Below, one piece after another: positions 7,746 through 17,441 of a stretch of 64,000 nt of DNA. This stretch comes from Candidatus Trichofilum aggregatum. Lineage in GTDB: Bacteria; Chloroflexota; Anaerolineae; Promineifilales; Promineifilaceae. The stretch covers positions 39,121 through 103,120 of the forward strand of contig JADJUV010000013.1 in NCBI GenBank assembly GCA_016716885.1, given 5' to 3'. The notes under the pieces were generated by a model. That model saw only the letters and a program-made list of their open reading frames with translations. It was not told the DNA's origin and ran no database searches. How positions within the stretch are numbered: position 1 is the first letter of the stretch; each line of letters begins with the position of its first letter. The translations under genes and the position numbers were made by a program.

Positions 7746-9080
7746 TTATTTTACTAAGGGCCGGGGCAGGTGCTGCCGGAGCAGGCGCCGCTGGCGCAGG
7801 CGCAGGTGCTGGAGCGGAGCAGGGGCTGGGGCATTAATCAAAGCCAAACCACCAGCAAAATCATTGGCATCAAGCAACGCCTTTAACATCGCCCAACTAC
7901 CTGCCCCCATCGCGGTATCATAAGCTGAGGTCAGGGTAGCAGCGCCATTGAAGTAGGCGTTGGTGATAGTATCGCTACCAACTTTGCCCGCCAGGGCTTC
8001 CACCACCGCTTGCTCTTGTTGGTACGTGTTTTCCGAACCCACAACCGAAGCACCTGCTGCCTGTACCGCTTGCATCGCCAGCCGTTGCGTGGTGCCTTCG
8101 TTCACAATTTCACCTACGGCGGCACGGAAGTCAGCGGCCGTATTAATGTGCAACATCTCATGCACAGTCGCCGTCGGGTCGGAACCTGTCGCATCAACCC
8201 AGATGGATGTACCGGGGGATGGCTCCGCAAAGGCGTTCATCCGGAAACCCCCAGCCGTATCTTCGGCCAGTTTGTCACCGGCTGCCCAGGCTGAGCCGTC
8301 GGCATGGGTAACACCATTGTCAATACACCATTGATCGTAAGCGGCATACAGCGTCGCCATATCGGGCACGACCGTCATATTGCCGGGAATGATGGCGGAA
8401 GGGGCGACCGTGCCGAAGGTGTCAGTCAGAGCTTGTTGGGCAAAAGCCACGGTCATGGAGCCACCCAAAACGGGGGCGGGGGCAGGCGTAGGTGTGGGCG
8501 CGGCCGCGGCCGGATCAGCGGGAGCGGGGGCCGGAGCGGCAACTGGATCAGCCGGGGCCGGGCCAGGCGCGGCGGCCGGATCGGCGGGAGCCGGAGCCGG
8601 GGCTGGCGCAGGTGCAGGTGCAGCATCATCCGGGCCAGGGGCGGCTGGGGCAGGAGTCCCAGCATCTTCCTCACCGGTGCGGGCCGGAGCTGGGGGTGGC
8701 GCAACACCAGCACGGGCTTGTTCAATATTGGCGACAGCCTTGGGGGCCTCAGGAACCAGAGGCACACCTTCCAGATGGCGCTGAAGCACCGCCCCATCCG
8801 TTCGACTTCGGCTAAGTTCAGTGGCAATTTGAGTGGCGTTCTGGTTGCCCAGTTTACGCTGGAGAGAGGAAAAGCTTCGTTGCCGCGCGGCCGCGCCCCA
8901 GGTTTGACCCACTTTACCAGCCACTTGCTGAATCGTAGGGGGGTCACCCCCCATACCAAATTGAGGGCCAGCCTGTGCCGATGGGACAAAATCGGCGGTG
9001 GCCTGCTCTTCCTCTTTCGCATTGACCAGAGTAGGTTTCTTGTTTACTTCTTGGGTCGAGCGACTTTTTTGATCGGGCAC
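7746..9080 (-). CDS. eCIS-effector-like protein with HEMLH zinc-metalloprotease domain
   Basis: 444 residues in three parts. Residues 1-105 are a charged leader with SSLQRKLGNQNATQIATEL and then VLQRHL, the LQRxxGN...LQR pattern I associate with cargo of extracellular contractile injection systems (DUF4157-type leaders). Residues about 115-205 are a low-complexity Pro/Ala linker. Residues about 206-410 are globular, with HEMLH (a HExxH zinc site) and a downstream NEGTTQ whose Glu could be the third ligand. GTG start at 9080 with CGGAG 6-10 bases upstream. No secretion signal is seen. The last 18 residues look frameshifted: the next frame gives another Ala-Pro tract ending ALSK. No sheath, tube or baseplate genes are in the window. 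Confidence 0.7.
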   Translation of the reverse strand: MPDQKSRSTQEVNKKPTLVNAKEEEQATADFVPSAQAGPQFGMGGDPPTIQQVAGKVGQTWGAAARQRSFSSLQRKLGNQNATQIATELSRSRTDGAVLQRHLEGVPLVPEAPKAVANIEQARAGVAPPPAPARTGEEDAGTPAPAAPGPDDAAPAPAPAPAPAPADPAAAPGPAPADPVAAPAPAPADPAAAAPTPTPAPAPVLGGSMTVAFAQQALTDTFGTVAPSAIIPGNMTVVPDMATLYAAYDQWCIDNGVTHADGSAWAAGDKLAEDTAGGFRMNAFAEPSPGTSIWVDATGSDPTATVHEMLHINTAADFRAAVGEIVNEGTTQRLAMQAVQAAGASVVGSENTYQQEQAVVEALAGKVGSDTITNAYFNGAATLTSAYDTAMGAGSWAMLKALLDANDFAGGLALINAPAPAPLQHLRLRQRRLLRQHLPRPLVK

Positions 9081-9192
9081 AGTAGACTCCGGGATGATAA
9101 AGTCAGCAAAAATGGGGGGTTGGACAAGAACTGTTTATAGGATACACCCCCACAAACAACCCGTCAATGAGGGCAACGGCAGAGGCCGGTTC

Positions 9193-9739
9193 TTATTCTT
9201 CTTCTTCGTTTTGTAAACGGTGGAGAAGGTTCTGGGCATGGCGATCCTGTGGGTTGGCCTGCAAAGCCCGATTAAACCAGTGGATTGCCTGGGCCTTGTC
9301 CTGGCGATCTCGGTATATCAGCGCAATGTTGTAGGCGGCATTGGGAATAGCCGGATTCAGCTCTAGCGCTTGGGCAAAGGCGTTGATGGCTTGTTGCTGC
9401 TGTTCGTCAGTTGCCAGGACGGGGTTGCCCAGGGTAGCCGCTCCCATATTGAGCCATAACTGCGCATTATGGGGATCATTGGCCAACAGTTTTTCTAACA
9501 ACGGGAGTGCTTTTTGAAGCTCCCGGTGAGAATATAGGCACTGCTCAAATTGTGGGCGGCATCAGGATGATCAGGCTGGAGTTGATGGGCCAGGTCAAGG
9601 GGTGAACGGCGTCTTGAGCGCGGCCGCGTTGCAGTAATTCCGTTCCCCGCCGAAACAAGGCCTCAAACCGGGCCAACACCATTTCGGTGCGGTCGCGTGG
9701 GGTTGAGTTGTTGGCCCGACGTTGTGCTTTACGTGACAT
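9193..9739 (-). CDS. TPR-repeat protein (frameshifted)
   Basis: The start ATG at 9739 has AGGAG six bases upstream and opens MSRKAQRRANNSTPRDRTE. The frame shifts near 9600 and again near 9525, after which TPR units are clear: NDPHNAQLWLNMGAA, then NPAIPNAAYNIALIYRDR and a third ending NPQDRHAQNLL, followed by an acidic tail. Restored length is about 180 residues. TPRs bind partner proteins; the partner is unknown. It follows the peptidase-MA-like gene on the same strand. The indels sit in an otherwise intact gene and are probably sequencing errors. Confidence 0.7.
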
Positions 9740-9749
9740 GGGAAGCTCC

Positions 9750-9900
9750 TGGGGGTGGCAAGAGTGGCAGGGTGGCAAAGTGGCGGTTCCACCAAGTTCC
9801 TCGGTTCCCGCAAGCTCCGCTGTTTTCTCCCTCTGGCCCCTCTCAATGCGCCAATAATTATCGCTGACAAGCTGACCGGCTGACAAGCTAATCCCTGACC
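9750..9900. repeat. Short tandem repeat tracts between genes
   Basis: The tract GGTGGCAAGAGTGGCAGGGTGGCAAAGTGGC (kept as 7-8-base words: GGTGGCA, AGTGGCA) occupies 9754-9785 and reappears, complementary, at 30479 and 62110. A second word set (GACAAGCTGACCGGCTGAC) at 9866-9890 recurs at 18866, 23785 and 24880. No gene fits this gap. Confidence 0.65.
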
Positions 9901-9906
9901 GCCTGC

Positions 9907-11108
9907 CTAGCTTTTCACCATGCCGCTGCGCCAGTGGGTAAGTAGTAACATCGCAGTCATTAGAAAACCGGCCAGCACAAACAGGAGCCACAACCCGTTT
10001 TGCTGAATCAAGGCCACCGGGGTAGGCTGACCCTGTAGATGATTTTGCCACTGCTGAGTCAAAGTAGCGACCGATAAGTTGGTGGCGCTGGACAGACCGG
10101 TCAGGCAATCCTGTCCATCTTCATACGCATGAATCAATCGGTTCAACCCCAGATCACCAAATTCTTGCTGGAGCCAATGGGCCAAGGCCATACTTTGGGC
10201 CACGGCCAAGTGTTTCTGAGCTGGTTCGGTGGGCCAGGTGGTACACAAATCAACCAGGGATAAGGGAATTGGCCGCGGCCGCGTGCACCACCGCACCTGT
10301 CAGCCTATCATCAGCCCCCACTACCACCCCAGCCAATCCTTCCACCAACCAACGAGGCAACGCCTCATACCGATTCTGCGTCGCCTCATACAAAACAGGC
10401 GGCTCATTTCCTGGGAATACTCTGGCCCAGATCATCTTCAGCCGTACGGGCATTAACCGCTACCACCAAAATGACCCCCAGGTCCAGGACCCGCGTGGCC
10501 GTCTTGCCACTCACGATCGCCCAGACGCAGCGCCGAGCGCAAATCACTGGTAGAGGGATAAACATAAATGTCCAGTGGCTCTGGCAACGTTGCGGGTATG
10601 ATGCGGCTAAAGGTTTGCTGGCTGTTGCGGGCGATACGGAGAACGGCTTCGGCCGGAAAGGTGTCTTCTGAACCTGTCCAATGAACGGCTAAATCGTCCT
10701 CACGCCGGTTATGCCAATCGAAACGGCTATCTGCATAGATGAAGGTGGCCGTTTCCAGGGTAATACGTTCACCCGTATTCGTTACCAAAACCCACCAGTA
10801 GGTAATGGGGGCGAAAGGCCGGGGACGAATGGTTTGCAGGGCAGGCTGTAATCCAGGGCGATGAGGCGACTTTGTACGGGTAAAACGGTGGTGTAGGTGA
10901 ACGGTAAACCAGGCGCGGCCGCGAACAGCTCGGCCTGAGTAATTTCCACCTCACTTGTCGCCGTTAAAGTAAAACGCCAATTCAGCCCGTAAGCCACCTC
11001 AACCGCCATCACCACATCACGTACACCATCCTGTGCACCCACCAAAGTTGGCCGTAACACTATAAAGAGAAGTACCAGCCCTGCCCATCGGCGTATTGAC
11101 CATAACAT
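9907..11108 (-). CDS. Peptidase-MA-like membrane-anchored protein (several frameshifts)
   Basis: Restored length about 400 residues. An N-terminal signal segment (WAGLVLLFIVLRPTLVGAQ) is followed by an extracellular beta-rich domain. The peptidase-MA-like region then has IYVYPSTSDLRSALRL, later EATQNRYEALPRWLVEGLAG, and a final transmembrane segment (LWLLFVLAGFLMTAMLLL). In this family an HExxH motif precedes the EATQN-like stretch; here the restored frame reads REMSR, so both zinc-binding His are missing. Frame breaks occur near 10790, 10480, 10410 and 10290. ATG at 11108 chosen because it begins the signal segment. It follows folK by 28 bases. Function unknown, possibly a pseudoenzyme. Confidence 0.65.
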
Positions 11109-11136
11109 GGGCTGAATAATAGGCTGGAGACAGTCG

Positions 11137-11624
11137 TCAGGCAACCCTCTGATGCTGGTGAAGCTGAACGGCTTGCTGATCAACCTGTTTCAGCAACTCG
11201 CGCACAGTCTGCTGCGTGCCAGGATGAATCAATTAGGGGCAATATCAGCCAGGGCACCAGGACAAAGCCCGCTCGGCCAGCAGGGGATGCGGGATGGTGA
11301 GGCGATCATCCTGGTAGATAAGATCATTTGTAAAACAGGATATCAATATCAATGAGGCGTGGCCCCCAGTGCAGGCCCGGTTCACGGCCTAGCTCCCGTT
11401 CAATAATTTTCAAGGTGGTCAAAAGGGAGGGGAGCCAGATTGGTGGTCGCGGCCGCGCACAAATTTAAAAAATCCGGCTGATCCACCACGCCCCAGGCTT
11501 TTGTCTCATACATGGGCGAGATGGCCGTCACCGTGCCCACCCCACGCAACGCCAGCAAAGCCCGCTCCAAATTCTGCTCCCGATCACCCACATTCGTGCC
11601 CAGACTTAACCAGATTTTTGGCAT
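11137..11624 (-). CDS. folK: 2-amino-4-hydroxy-6-hydroxymethyldihydropteridine diphosphokinase (frameshifted)
   Basis: HPPK transfers pyrophosphate from ATP to hydroxymethyl-dihydropterin in folate synthesis. The protein begins [19 protein letters not shown] with the family's SLGTNxG start, followed by [10 protein letters not shown] and DFLNLC. After a frame break near 11415 the continuing frame gives [19 protein letters not shown], the conserved R-x-x-D-x-D-I metal-binding signature, then [12 protein letters not shown]. Further single-base breaks fall near 11340, 11270 and 11245. Restored length is about 162 residues, normal for FolK. It is the first gene of a minus-strand unit with the peptidase-MA-like and TPR genes. 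Confidence 0.8.
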
Positions 11625-11761
11625 ATAAACCTCGTGATGTGTACTACTTGATGAGGCAAGTTTTGACGCACCGCAGTATAGCCAATTTGTAACCCGACTA
11701 AAAATCAGTGTCAACGAGGTTGTCAAAAGATTCAGGGCGGGTTAATGTACGCTCCCAAGCC

Positions 11762-13078
11762 ATGACCAAACCAAACTATCAACTTTCTGGCAACTGCTCA
11801 TTAATCGAAGCCGCTGGTTAAGCCTGGGCATTGGCGTCAAACGCTGGCTGGTGGTTTTGGTTGTGGGCGCGGGCATTATGGGTATGGGTGTGGTTTATGC
11901 CATCCTGATCCTGAGTCAGCAAGGGCTTTTGCCCGATGGGGTATACGATCTGGTGACGATGCAAGGCTGGCCCCCCTGGTTACGGATGGTTGTGGCTCTA
12001 CTCTTAGGGGGTTTTATCGTTTTGATCGCTATTATGCGGCTGGGGCGAAATTTGGTGGAGCCATTCCGCCATCCCCATGAAGATATTGCTACTTCCTTGT
12101 ACGATTATAGCCAGCGCAAACGAGGGCCACGCATTGTTGCCATCGGTGGGGGCACGGGTATGCCCACCTTTTTGCGCGGTTTGCGGGAATACACCAACAA
12201 CATCACGGCCATTGTCACCGTGGCTGATGATGGGGGGAGTAGCAGCCGCATCCGGCGCGAGTTGGGTGTATTGCCACCCGGTGATTTCCGCAACAACATC
12301 GCCGCCCTGGCCGGTGATGAAACGTTGATGACCCAACTGATGCAATACCGATTTGGCGGTCGTCCTGGCAGTGAGGAGTCCAGCCAGTTACAGGGCCATG
12401 CGTTTGGCAATTTGCTTCTGGTGGCGCTGACCGGCATCACTGGCAGTTTTGAAGAAGCCTTGCTGGCCATGGATAGGGTGTTACGAATGCGCGGCCGCGT
12501 CCTGCCCTCTACCCTGGACAATGTCACCCTGGCCGCCGATGTCTGGGTGGGAGACCCGCCGGTACGGGAAGCGCATCATTGGGGAATCAGCCATTCCGCA
12601 AGAGCCGCGGCCGCGTCGACGCGTTTATCTGCAACCAGAACAGGTGCGGGCCTATCCTGCGGCCCTGCAAGCCATTCTCCAGGCGGACCTCATCGTCATG
12701 GGGCCAGGCAGCCTGTACACCAGCATTTTGCCCAACCTGCTCGTGCCCGACCTGACCGAAGCCCTGCGCCACAGCCGCGCTCCAAAGTTATATGTTTGCA
12801 ACCTTGCCACACAGCCCGGAGAAACGGATAATTACACTGTAGCTGACCACGTCAACAAATTGTTATTCCATCTTCCCCCCGGTTGCCTGGATGTTGTACT
12901 GGCCAATGACAACCTGGCCATTTCCCCCGAAACAGGGGGCGGGCATACCGTTTTCGTGCAACCCATTGCCCCGGCGGGGGTGAATCTAATAACAACAGAC
13001 CTGGTAGATGAGGCCCGCCCCTGGCGACATGACAGCCACAAGCTCGCGGCCGCAGTCATGAACCTGTTGCGCCCATAA
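11762..13078 (+). CDS. yvcK: YvcK/CofD-family gluconeogenesis factor with N-terminal membrane anchor (frameshifted)
   Basis: YvcK proteins bind UDP-sugars and link carbon metabolism to cell-wall synthesis. Here an N-terminal region with two membrane helices (VLVVGAGIMGMGVVYAILI and MVVALLLGGFIVLIAIM) precedes the catalytic-type domain, which opens IVAIGGGTGMPTFLRGLREY and has TVADDGGSSSRIRRELG and PPGDFRNN. A break near 12565 moves to the frame containing VMGPGSLYTSILPNLL and ETDNYTVADH. ATG at 11762 is preferred with a break near 11783, because the downstream frame reads INRSRWLSLGIGVKRW; a GTG at 11851 is the unbroken alternative. It is divergent from folK. Confidence 0.85.
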
Positions 13079-13506
13079 AGCCATGAGGAGTAGCACATTA
13101 TTTGCCGACATTTGTCAATTACCTGCCGCCTAAAAAAGAAGTAACCTGTATGGTGGCAATTTGCCCATGTTTAGCCACAACTCAAGCAGAAGCCAGAACC
13201 TTCTCCACCCTAATTGGGTATAATCAGAAAGTCTGGTCTCTCCCCTGAGGCTGAACATTTACCAAGTTTAACTATCTTCACAATATGTTAGCGTGACACA
13301 GCCCTGAACTGTTGCAAGGGGTTTATCTTCCACAGGTTCAAGCTGCCTCACCATGCTTTTTGCGAAGATACACGTTTCGTATCTATACAACCCTCACCCT
13401 AACACTCTCCCACAGGGAGAGGGGACAGGCTCCCTTCTCCCCCACAGGGAGCAGGGCCGGGGATGAGGGCAAATAGTTACCAAGTTTTAGTTGAAAGGAG
13501 CTAACG
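13079..13506. other. Intergenic region before gap; repeats and a probable promoter
   Basis: This 428-base gap holds a dispersed motif (ACCCTCACCCTAACACTC, then two CCCACAGGGAG hairpins) at about 13390-13470, akin to the C/G-rich repeats elsewhere in the window. It ends with AAAGGAG seven bases before the gap start codon. The promoter for gap should lie here, but I cannot point to clear -35 and -10 boxes. Confidence 0.4.
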
Positions 13507-14524
13507 ATGACAGTAAAAGTTGGTATTAATGGTTTTAGTCGTATTGGTCGCCAGGTTTTTAAGGCGATTCAAGAAAAGTATGACAATGAAATAGATGTAG
13601 TAGCCATCAACGACCTGATGGATGTAGAAACCAATGCCCACCTTCTCAAATATGACTCCACTTATGGCCGCTTCCCCGGCAAAGTTGAGGTCATCGATGG
13701 GCAAATTCATGTAGACGATGAAATCATCCGTAGTTTCGCCGAACGTGATCCGGCCAAATTGCCCTGGGGGGAACTGGGTGTAGACATCGTGTTGGAATGT
13801 ACCGGCATCTTCACTTCCAAAGAAAAAGCCAGTGCCCATCTGACCGCTGGAGCCAAAAAGGTATTGATCTCCGCTCCTGGTAAAGAGGTAGACTTAACCG
13901 TTTGCCTGGGTGTCAACGAAGGCGATTACGATGCGGCTAATCACCACATCGTTTCTAACGCCAGTTGTACTACCAACTGTCTGGCCCCCGTCGCCAAAGT
14001 TCTGAATGACACCTTTGGCATCAAACGCGCCCTGATGTCCACCATCCACGCCTACACCAATGATCAACGTATCCTGGATGTGGCCCACAAAGACAAACGA
14101 CGTTCCCGCACCGCTGGCGCGAACATCATCCCCACCACCACCGGGGCGGCCAAAGCCGTCTCCCTGGTCATCCCCGAACTCAAAGGCAAGTTTGATGGTA
14201 TGGCCTTCCGCGTGCCGGTGGTGACAGTGTCGGTGGTGGACCTGGTAGCTGAGTTGGACCGGGATACGACCATTGCTGAAATCAACGAGGCCTTCACCGC
14301 GGCCGCGTCCGGTGACAACTGGCTCGGTAAAGTCCTTAACTTCACCCTGGAGCCGCTAGTTTCCTCTGACTTCATTGGCGACCCGGCTTCATCCACCGTA
14401 GACGGCCTCTCTACCCAGGTCATCGGCGGCAATCTGGTGAAAGTCGTCACCTGGTACGACAACGAATGGGGGTTACTCCTCTCGTCTGGCCGACCTGACC
14501 AAATTCGTGGCCGATCGTCTTTAG
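13507..14524 (+). CDS. gap: Glyceraldehyde-3-phosphate dehydrogenase, type I
   Basis: A glycolytic/gluconeogenic enzyme that converts glyceraldehyde-3-phosphate to 1,3-bisphosphoglycerate with NAD and phosphate. [16 protein letters not shown] is the N-terminal dinucleotide fold. [12 protein letters not shown] holds the active-site Cys (about residue 155), and [18 protein letters not shown] and WYDNEWG are further family signatures. One extra G in the run at 14468-14472 shifts the frame after WYDNEWG; correcting it gives [16 protein letters not shown] and a stop at 14522-14524, the normal length of about 338 residues. Strong ribosome site (AAAGGAG). Only one palindrome copy falls in it, at AAAS. 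Confidence 0.95.
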
Positions 14525-14619
14525 CCGATAGGAGAGACTGGAGACGACGAGACCGGGCGATTACTAGTCTCTAGTCTCTTAGTCTCCAACCTAATCCCCA
14601 CCCACAACCTCTTTCCCCT

Positions 14620-14926
14620 ATGACCATCGAAGAACTCACCGCCCAAATGCACGAATTTGTCCAGAGCAAAGGGTGGTACGCCGCTGATTCATCCAAAGTT
14701 CAATCGCCCCGCAGTTTAGCCATCTCTTTATGCCTGGAAGCGGCCGAGGTGTTAGGAGCATTTTCAATGGCGTGAAGATAACCCGGACAAAGAGGCCTTA
14801 GCCGGTGAACTGGCCGATGTGGCTCTGTACCTTTTACAACTGGCAAGTGTGAGTGATATTGATCTGGAACAAGCGATTTTAACCAAACTGGCGATCAATC
14901 AGACCCGCCATTGGCCCCCCTTATGA
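14620..14926 (+). CDS. MazG-like nucleotide pyrophosphohydrolase (frameshifted)
   Basis: About 100 residues in two short frames that join near 14757. The first frame gives MTIEELTAQMHEFVQSKGW then SLAISLCLEAAEVL. One extra G there, when removed, continues as EHFQWRED, ELADVALYLLQLA and ends RHWPPL. The EAAEVLEHFQW and ELADVALYLL segments carry the EExxE-type acidic residues of the MazG/RS21-C6 all-alpha NTP pyrophosphatase family, which hydrolyses non-canonical nucleoside triphosphates to monophosphates. Its stop codon overlaps the start of the next gene as ATGA, so the two are translationally coupled. Confidence 0.8.
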
Positions 14927-16082
14927 ACTGGCAAACCATCGCCATTCATGCCGGTGATGAGCATAACCCCTCCAGCGGGGTGGCTTCACCCATTTACCAG
15001 AGTGCCACCTTCCAATTTACCGAGTCTGAGGAGATCGCCGCGGCCGCACACGAAACCGCTCATCCCCTCTTCTACGGCCGCAACGCCACCCCCAACACTA
15101 AACAGGTCGAGGCCACCCTGGCCCAATTGGAACAAGGCGAAGCCGCCCTGGCTCAGGCTTCAGGCATGGCCGCTATTTCTCTGGTATTGACCAGCCTACT
15201 CCAGGCAGGTGACCACGTGGTAGCCCAAAACACGCTTTATCCGGCTACCTTACACCTGCTACGGCGCAAATTTGCCCGTTGGGGGTGGAAACCACCTTTG
15301 TGGATCAGACGGACATAACCGCTTTGGCCGCAGCCATTCGCCCCAATACCAAACTCATTTACGTGGACACCCCGGCGAACCCTACCCTGACCCTGACCGA
15401 TTTAGCGGCGGTGGCTGAGTTGGCGCGGCCGCACGGTATCCTCACCATCGCCGACAACACCTTTGCTACCCCCTACAACCAGCGCCCCCTCACTCTAGGT
15501 ATAGATGTGGTGGTTCATAGCGCCACCAAATATCTGGGTGGGCATTCTGACGTGGTAGCCGGAGTTATCGTCAGCACCCAGGAGCACATCGCCCATTTCT
15601 GGGAAAACCACATGCTCATGGGCGGCGTCCTGCACCCGTTTGAAGCCTGGCTGTTGGAACGGGGGCTAAAAACGTTTGGCCTACGCATGGCCCGCCACAA
15701 CGAGAATGGGCTGAAAGTGGCCCAATTTTTGGCCCTACATCCAGCCGTGGCCCATGTTTATTACCCGGGTCTGCCCAGCCATCCCCAGCACGAGTTGGCC
15801 TGTCGCCAGATGAGCGGGGGTTTTGGTGGCAATGTAGTTTTTGAACTGAAGAGTGGACGAGAAGCCGGGCAAATGTTGTTACAACGGGTTCGGCTCATTA
15901 AAATGGCGGTGAGTTTGGGTGGGGGTGCATTCGTTGATGACCCATCCCGCCAGTACCATCGCGGCCGCACAAACGGATGAAGAGCTTGCGGCCGCGGGCA
16001 TCACCCTGGCCTCGTCCGGCTTTCCCTGGGGCTAGAAGATACGACCGACTTATTGGCCGACCTGGAACAGGCACTCCACTGA
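14923..16082 (+). CDS. Cystathionine gamma-synthase/O-acylhomoserine sulfhydrylase-type PLP enzyme (frameshifted)
   Basis: Restored length about 385 residues. It opens MNWQTIAIHAGDEHNPSSG. The Cys/Met-metabolism PLP family is shown by PIYQSATFQF, FYGRNATPN, ASGMAAISLV, DTPANPTLTLTD, ADNTFATPYNQRPL and the PLP-lysine site VHSATKYLGGHSDV. Breaks near 15290, 15920 and 16005 are each resolved by one base; the restored tail reads MAVSLGGVHSLMTHPAST and ends LLADLEQALH. The family makes or breaks the sulfur linkage in transsulfuration. Synthase, sulfhydrylase and lyase activities cannot be told apart here. It overlaps the MazG-like gene by four bases. Confidence 0.88.
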
Positions 16083-16086
16083 CACC

Positions 16087-16548
16087 ATGATTCATTTCAC
16101 CACCAGCTTCACCGTTCCCGCTCCCCTGTCGGCTGTAGCCGCGTTTCATGGGGAGACCCGCATTCTCAAAAAACTGTCGCCGCCGCCACTCTTTGTGCAA
16201 ATCCACGAGTTTGGCGAGATGAAAGAGGGGATGGTTGCCAAATTTACCATGTGGTTTGGCCCCGTACCGGTCTATTGGGAAGCAGTTCACAGTCAGGTGA
16301 GTGAACATGGATTCACCGATACGCAACAGATCGGCCCGCTGAAATCGTGGCAACACCGCCACCGTTTTGTGGCCGAAGGGGACAATGTGACCCGCGTCCA
16401 TGAATCCATCCGCTATGAACACCCATCTGGCTGGCGCGGTTGGCTGACACGGCTGATTTTTGGTCAACCAGGCCTGCGTTTTCTCTTTTTATACCGGCAA
16501 TGGGTAACACGGCGAGGCGTAGCCCGATTGCTCAAACAAAAAAGCTGA
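16087..16548 (+). CDS. SRPBCC-superfamily protein
   Basis: 153 residues with a START/Bet v1-like pattern: an N-terminal strand HFTTSFTVPAPLSAVAAFH, then FTMWFGPVPVYWEAVHSQV, an alternating strand region, and a basic C-terminal helix (FLYRQWVTRRGVARLL). The family forms a deep hydrophobic cavity that binds lipids or other small ligands; some members are cyclases or dehydratases. It begins five bases after the upstream PLP enzyme and is likely in the same transcript. Ligand unknown. Confidence 0.75.
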   Translation: MIHFTTSFTVPAPLSAVAAFHGETRILKKLSPPPLFVQIHEFGEMKEGMVAKFTMWFGPVPVYWEAVHSQVSEHGFTDTQQIGPLKSWQHRHRFVAEGDNVTRVHESIRYEHPSGWRGWLTRLIFGQPGLRFLFLYRQWVTRRGVARLLKQKS

Positions 16549-16559
16549 TCTTGATGTCG

Positions 16560-16619
16560 CCTAACCTGGATAAACCAGAAAATTTATCCACAGATTAACG
16601 CAGATTTTCGCTGATTAAA
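16560..16619. repeat. Dispersed repeat (CCTAACCTGGAT... family), copy 1
   Basis: This stretch matches 45276-45335 in the same orientation: both begin CCTAACCTGGAT, then AACCAGAAAATTT, then ACGC.GATTTTCGCTGATTA. Here it is followed by an inverted partner (AATCAGCG.TAATC) that can fold with it. It is non-coding. Confidence 0.75.
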
Positions 16620-16675
16620 AAATCAGCGTTAATCCCCCCAATCTGCGGTTAAACTTCTTGCTATCTCTACAACAA

Positions 16676-17260
16676 ATGAACGTACAAGGCACTAACGCCC
16701 CCACCCCGCCGGATGGTTACAGCAAACCGATAAAGTTTGTTTATCCGCGCCGCGTGTTGCAGGTGGGATCGCTGGTTTTGCTAGGGCTAACGTTACCAGG
16801 GCTTTTTTGGTGGACCAACCGATGGAATTTCGCGGCCGCGTACCGACTCCTCAACGTTTCCTTCCTTGATGCCGTCGTCATGCTCATCACCGTCATCGTG
16901 ACCATTTTTGTCCACGAGGGCATCCACGGGCTGGTTTATGCCCGGCTAGGCTACAAGGTCACCTATGGAGTAAGCGAGCTGCTCGATGCGGCATTCGCGG
17001 CCGCGTTCCAACAGTTTCAAAGCCGCAACCACAACATCATTGTCGCCCTGGCCCCCCTTGTTTGTCCTCAATCTGGTGGGCCTGCTCCTGCTCACCATTC
17101 CCGATCCGGCCCTTCAGCGCATCGCCTTTACCATCGTTCTCTTCAACACGGGCGGATCCATTGGCGATCTCTACCTGGCCTGGCGACTGCTCCGTCTACC
17201 CCCAAAACCCTGTTGTACGACGCCAATAAAGACGAAATGTACATTTTATTGCCCGAATAG
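16676..17260 (+). CDS. DUF3267-type membrane zincin (two compensating frameshifts)
   Basis: About 195 residues. Membrane helices lie at VLQVGSLVLLGLTLPGLFWW and LDAVVMLITVIVTIF. The latter runs directly into VHEGIHGLVYARLGYKV, an HExxH motif at the end of a helix as in DUF3267 putative zincin peptidases. An extra C in the run at 17052-17057 changes frame; the correct frame reads FVLNLVGLLLLTIPD and FNTGGSIGDLYLAWRLL, then returns near 17205 to the final DANKDEMYILLPE. ATG at 16676 chosen; no strong ribosome site. Probably an integral membrane protease; substrate unknown. Confidence 0.75.
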   Translation: MNVQGTNAPTPPDGYSKPIKFVYPRRVLQVGSLVLLGLTLPGLFWWTNRWNFAAAYRLLNVSFLDAVVMLITVIVTIFVHEGIHGLVYARLGYKVTYGVSELLDAAFAAAFQQFQSRNHNIIVALAPLVCPQSGGPAPAHHSRSGPSAHRLYHRSLQHGRIHWRSLPGLATAPSTPKTLLYDANKDEMYILLPE

Positions 17261-17261
17261 A

Positions 17262-17441
17262 CGATTGCTCTGTTAAGAAGAAAGTTCAAATTGTAGTACA
17301 CGGATGAACACGGATTTTTTCGCTTGATCCGTGTAATCCGTGCCAATCCGTGTACGAAAAAAATGCAATCTTTAACTTAACGAAGCACTATGCAACAGCC
17401 CTTTATTTTGTCACTGATGAGCAACCGTGTAAACTTTCCCC
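17262..17441. other. Intergenic repeats before the FemAB-like gene
   Basis: A direct/inverted word set occurs at 17299-17353 (ACACGGATGAACACGGAT, ATCCGTGTAATCCGTG, CAATCCGTGTACG). The words ATCCGTG recur three times and pair with CACGGAT, so the region can fold. A related ACACGGATGA word lies near 45142. The last 25 bases are shared with the region upstream of the second FemAB copy. Confidence 0.55.

Noticed and set aside
8304..9140. Long plus-strand Gly/Arg-rich open frame opposite the metalloprotease gene
   Set aside because: It is the antisense of the Pro/Ala linker; low-complexity composition keeps it open. The minus strand has the ribosome site and catalytic motif.
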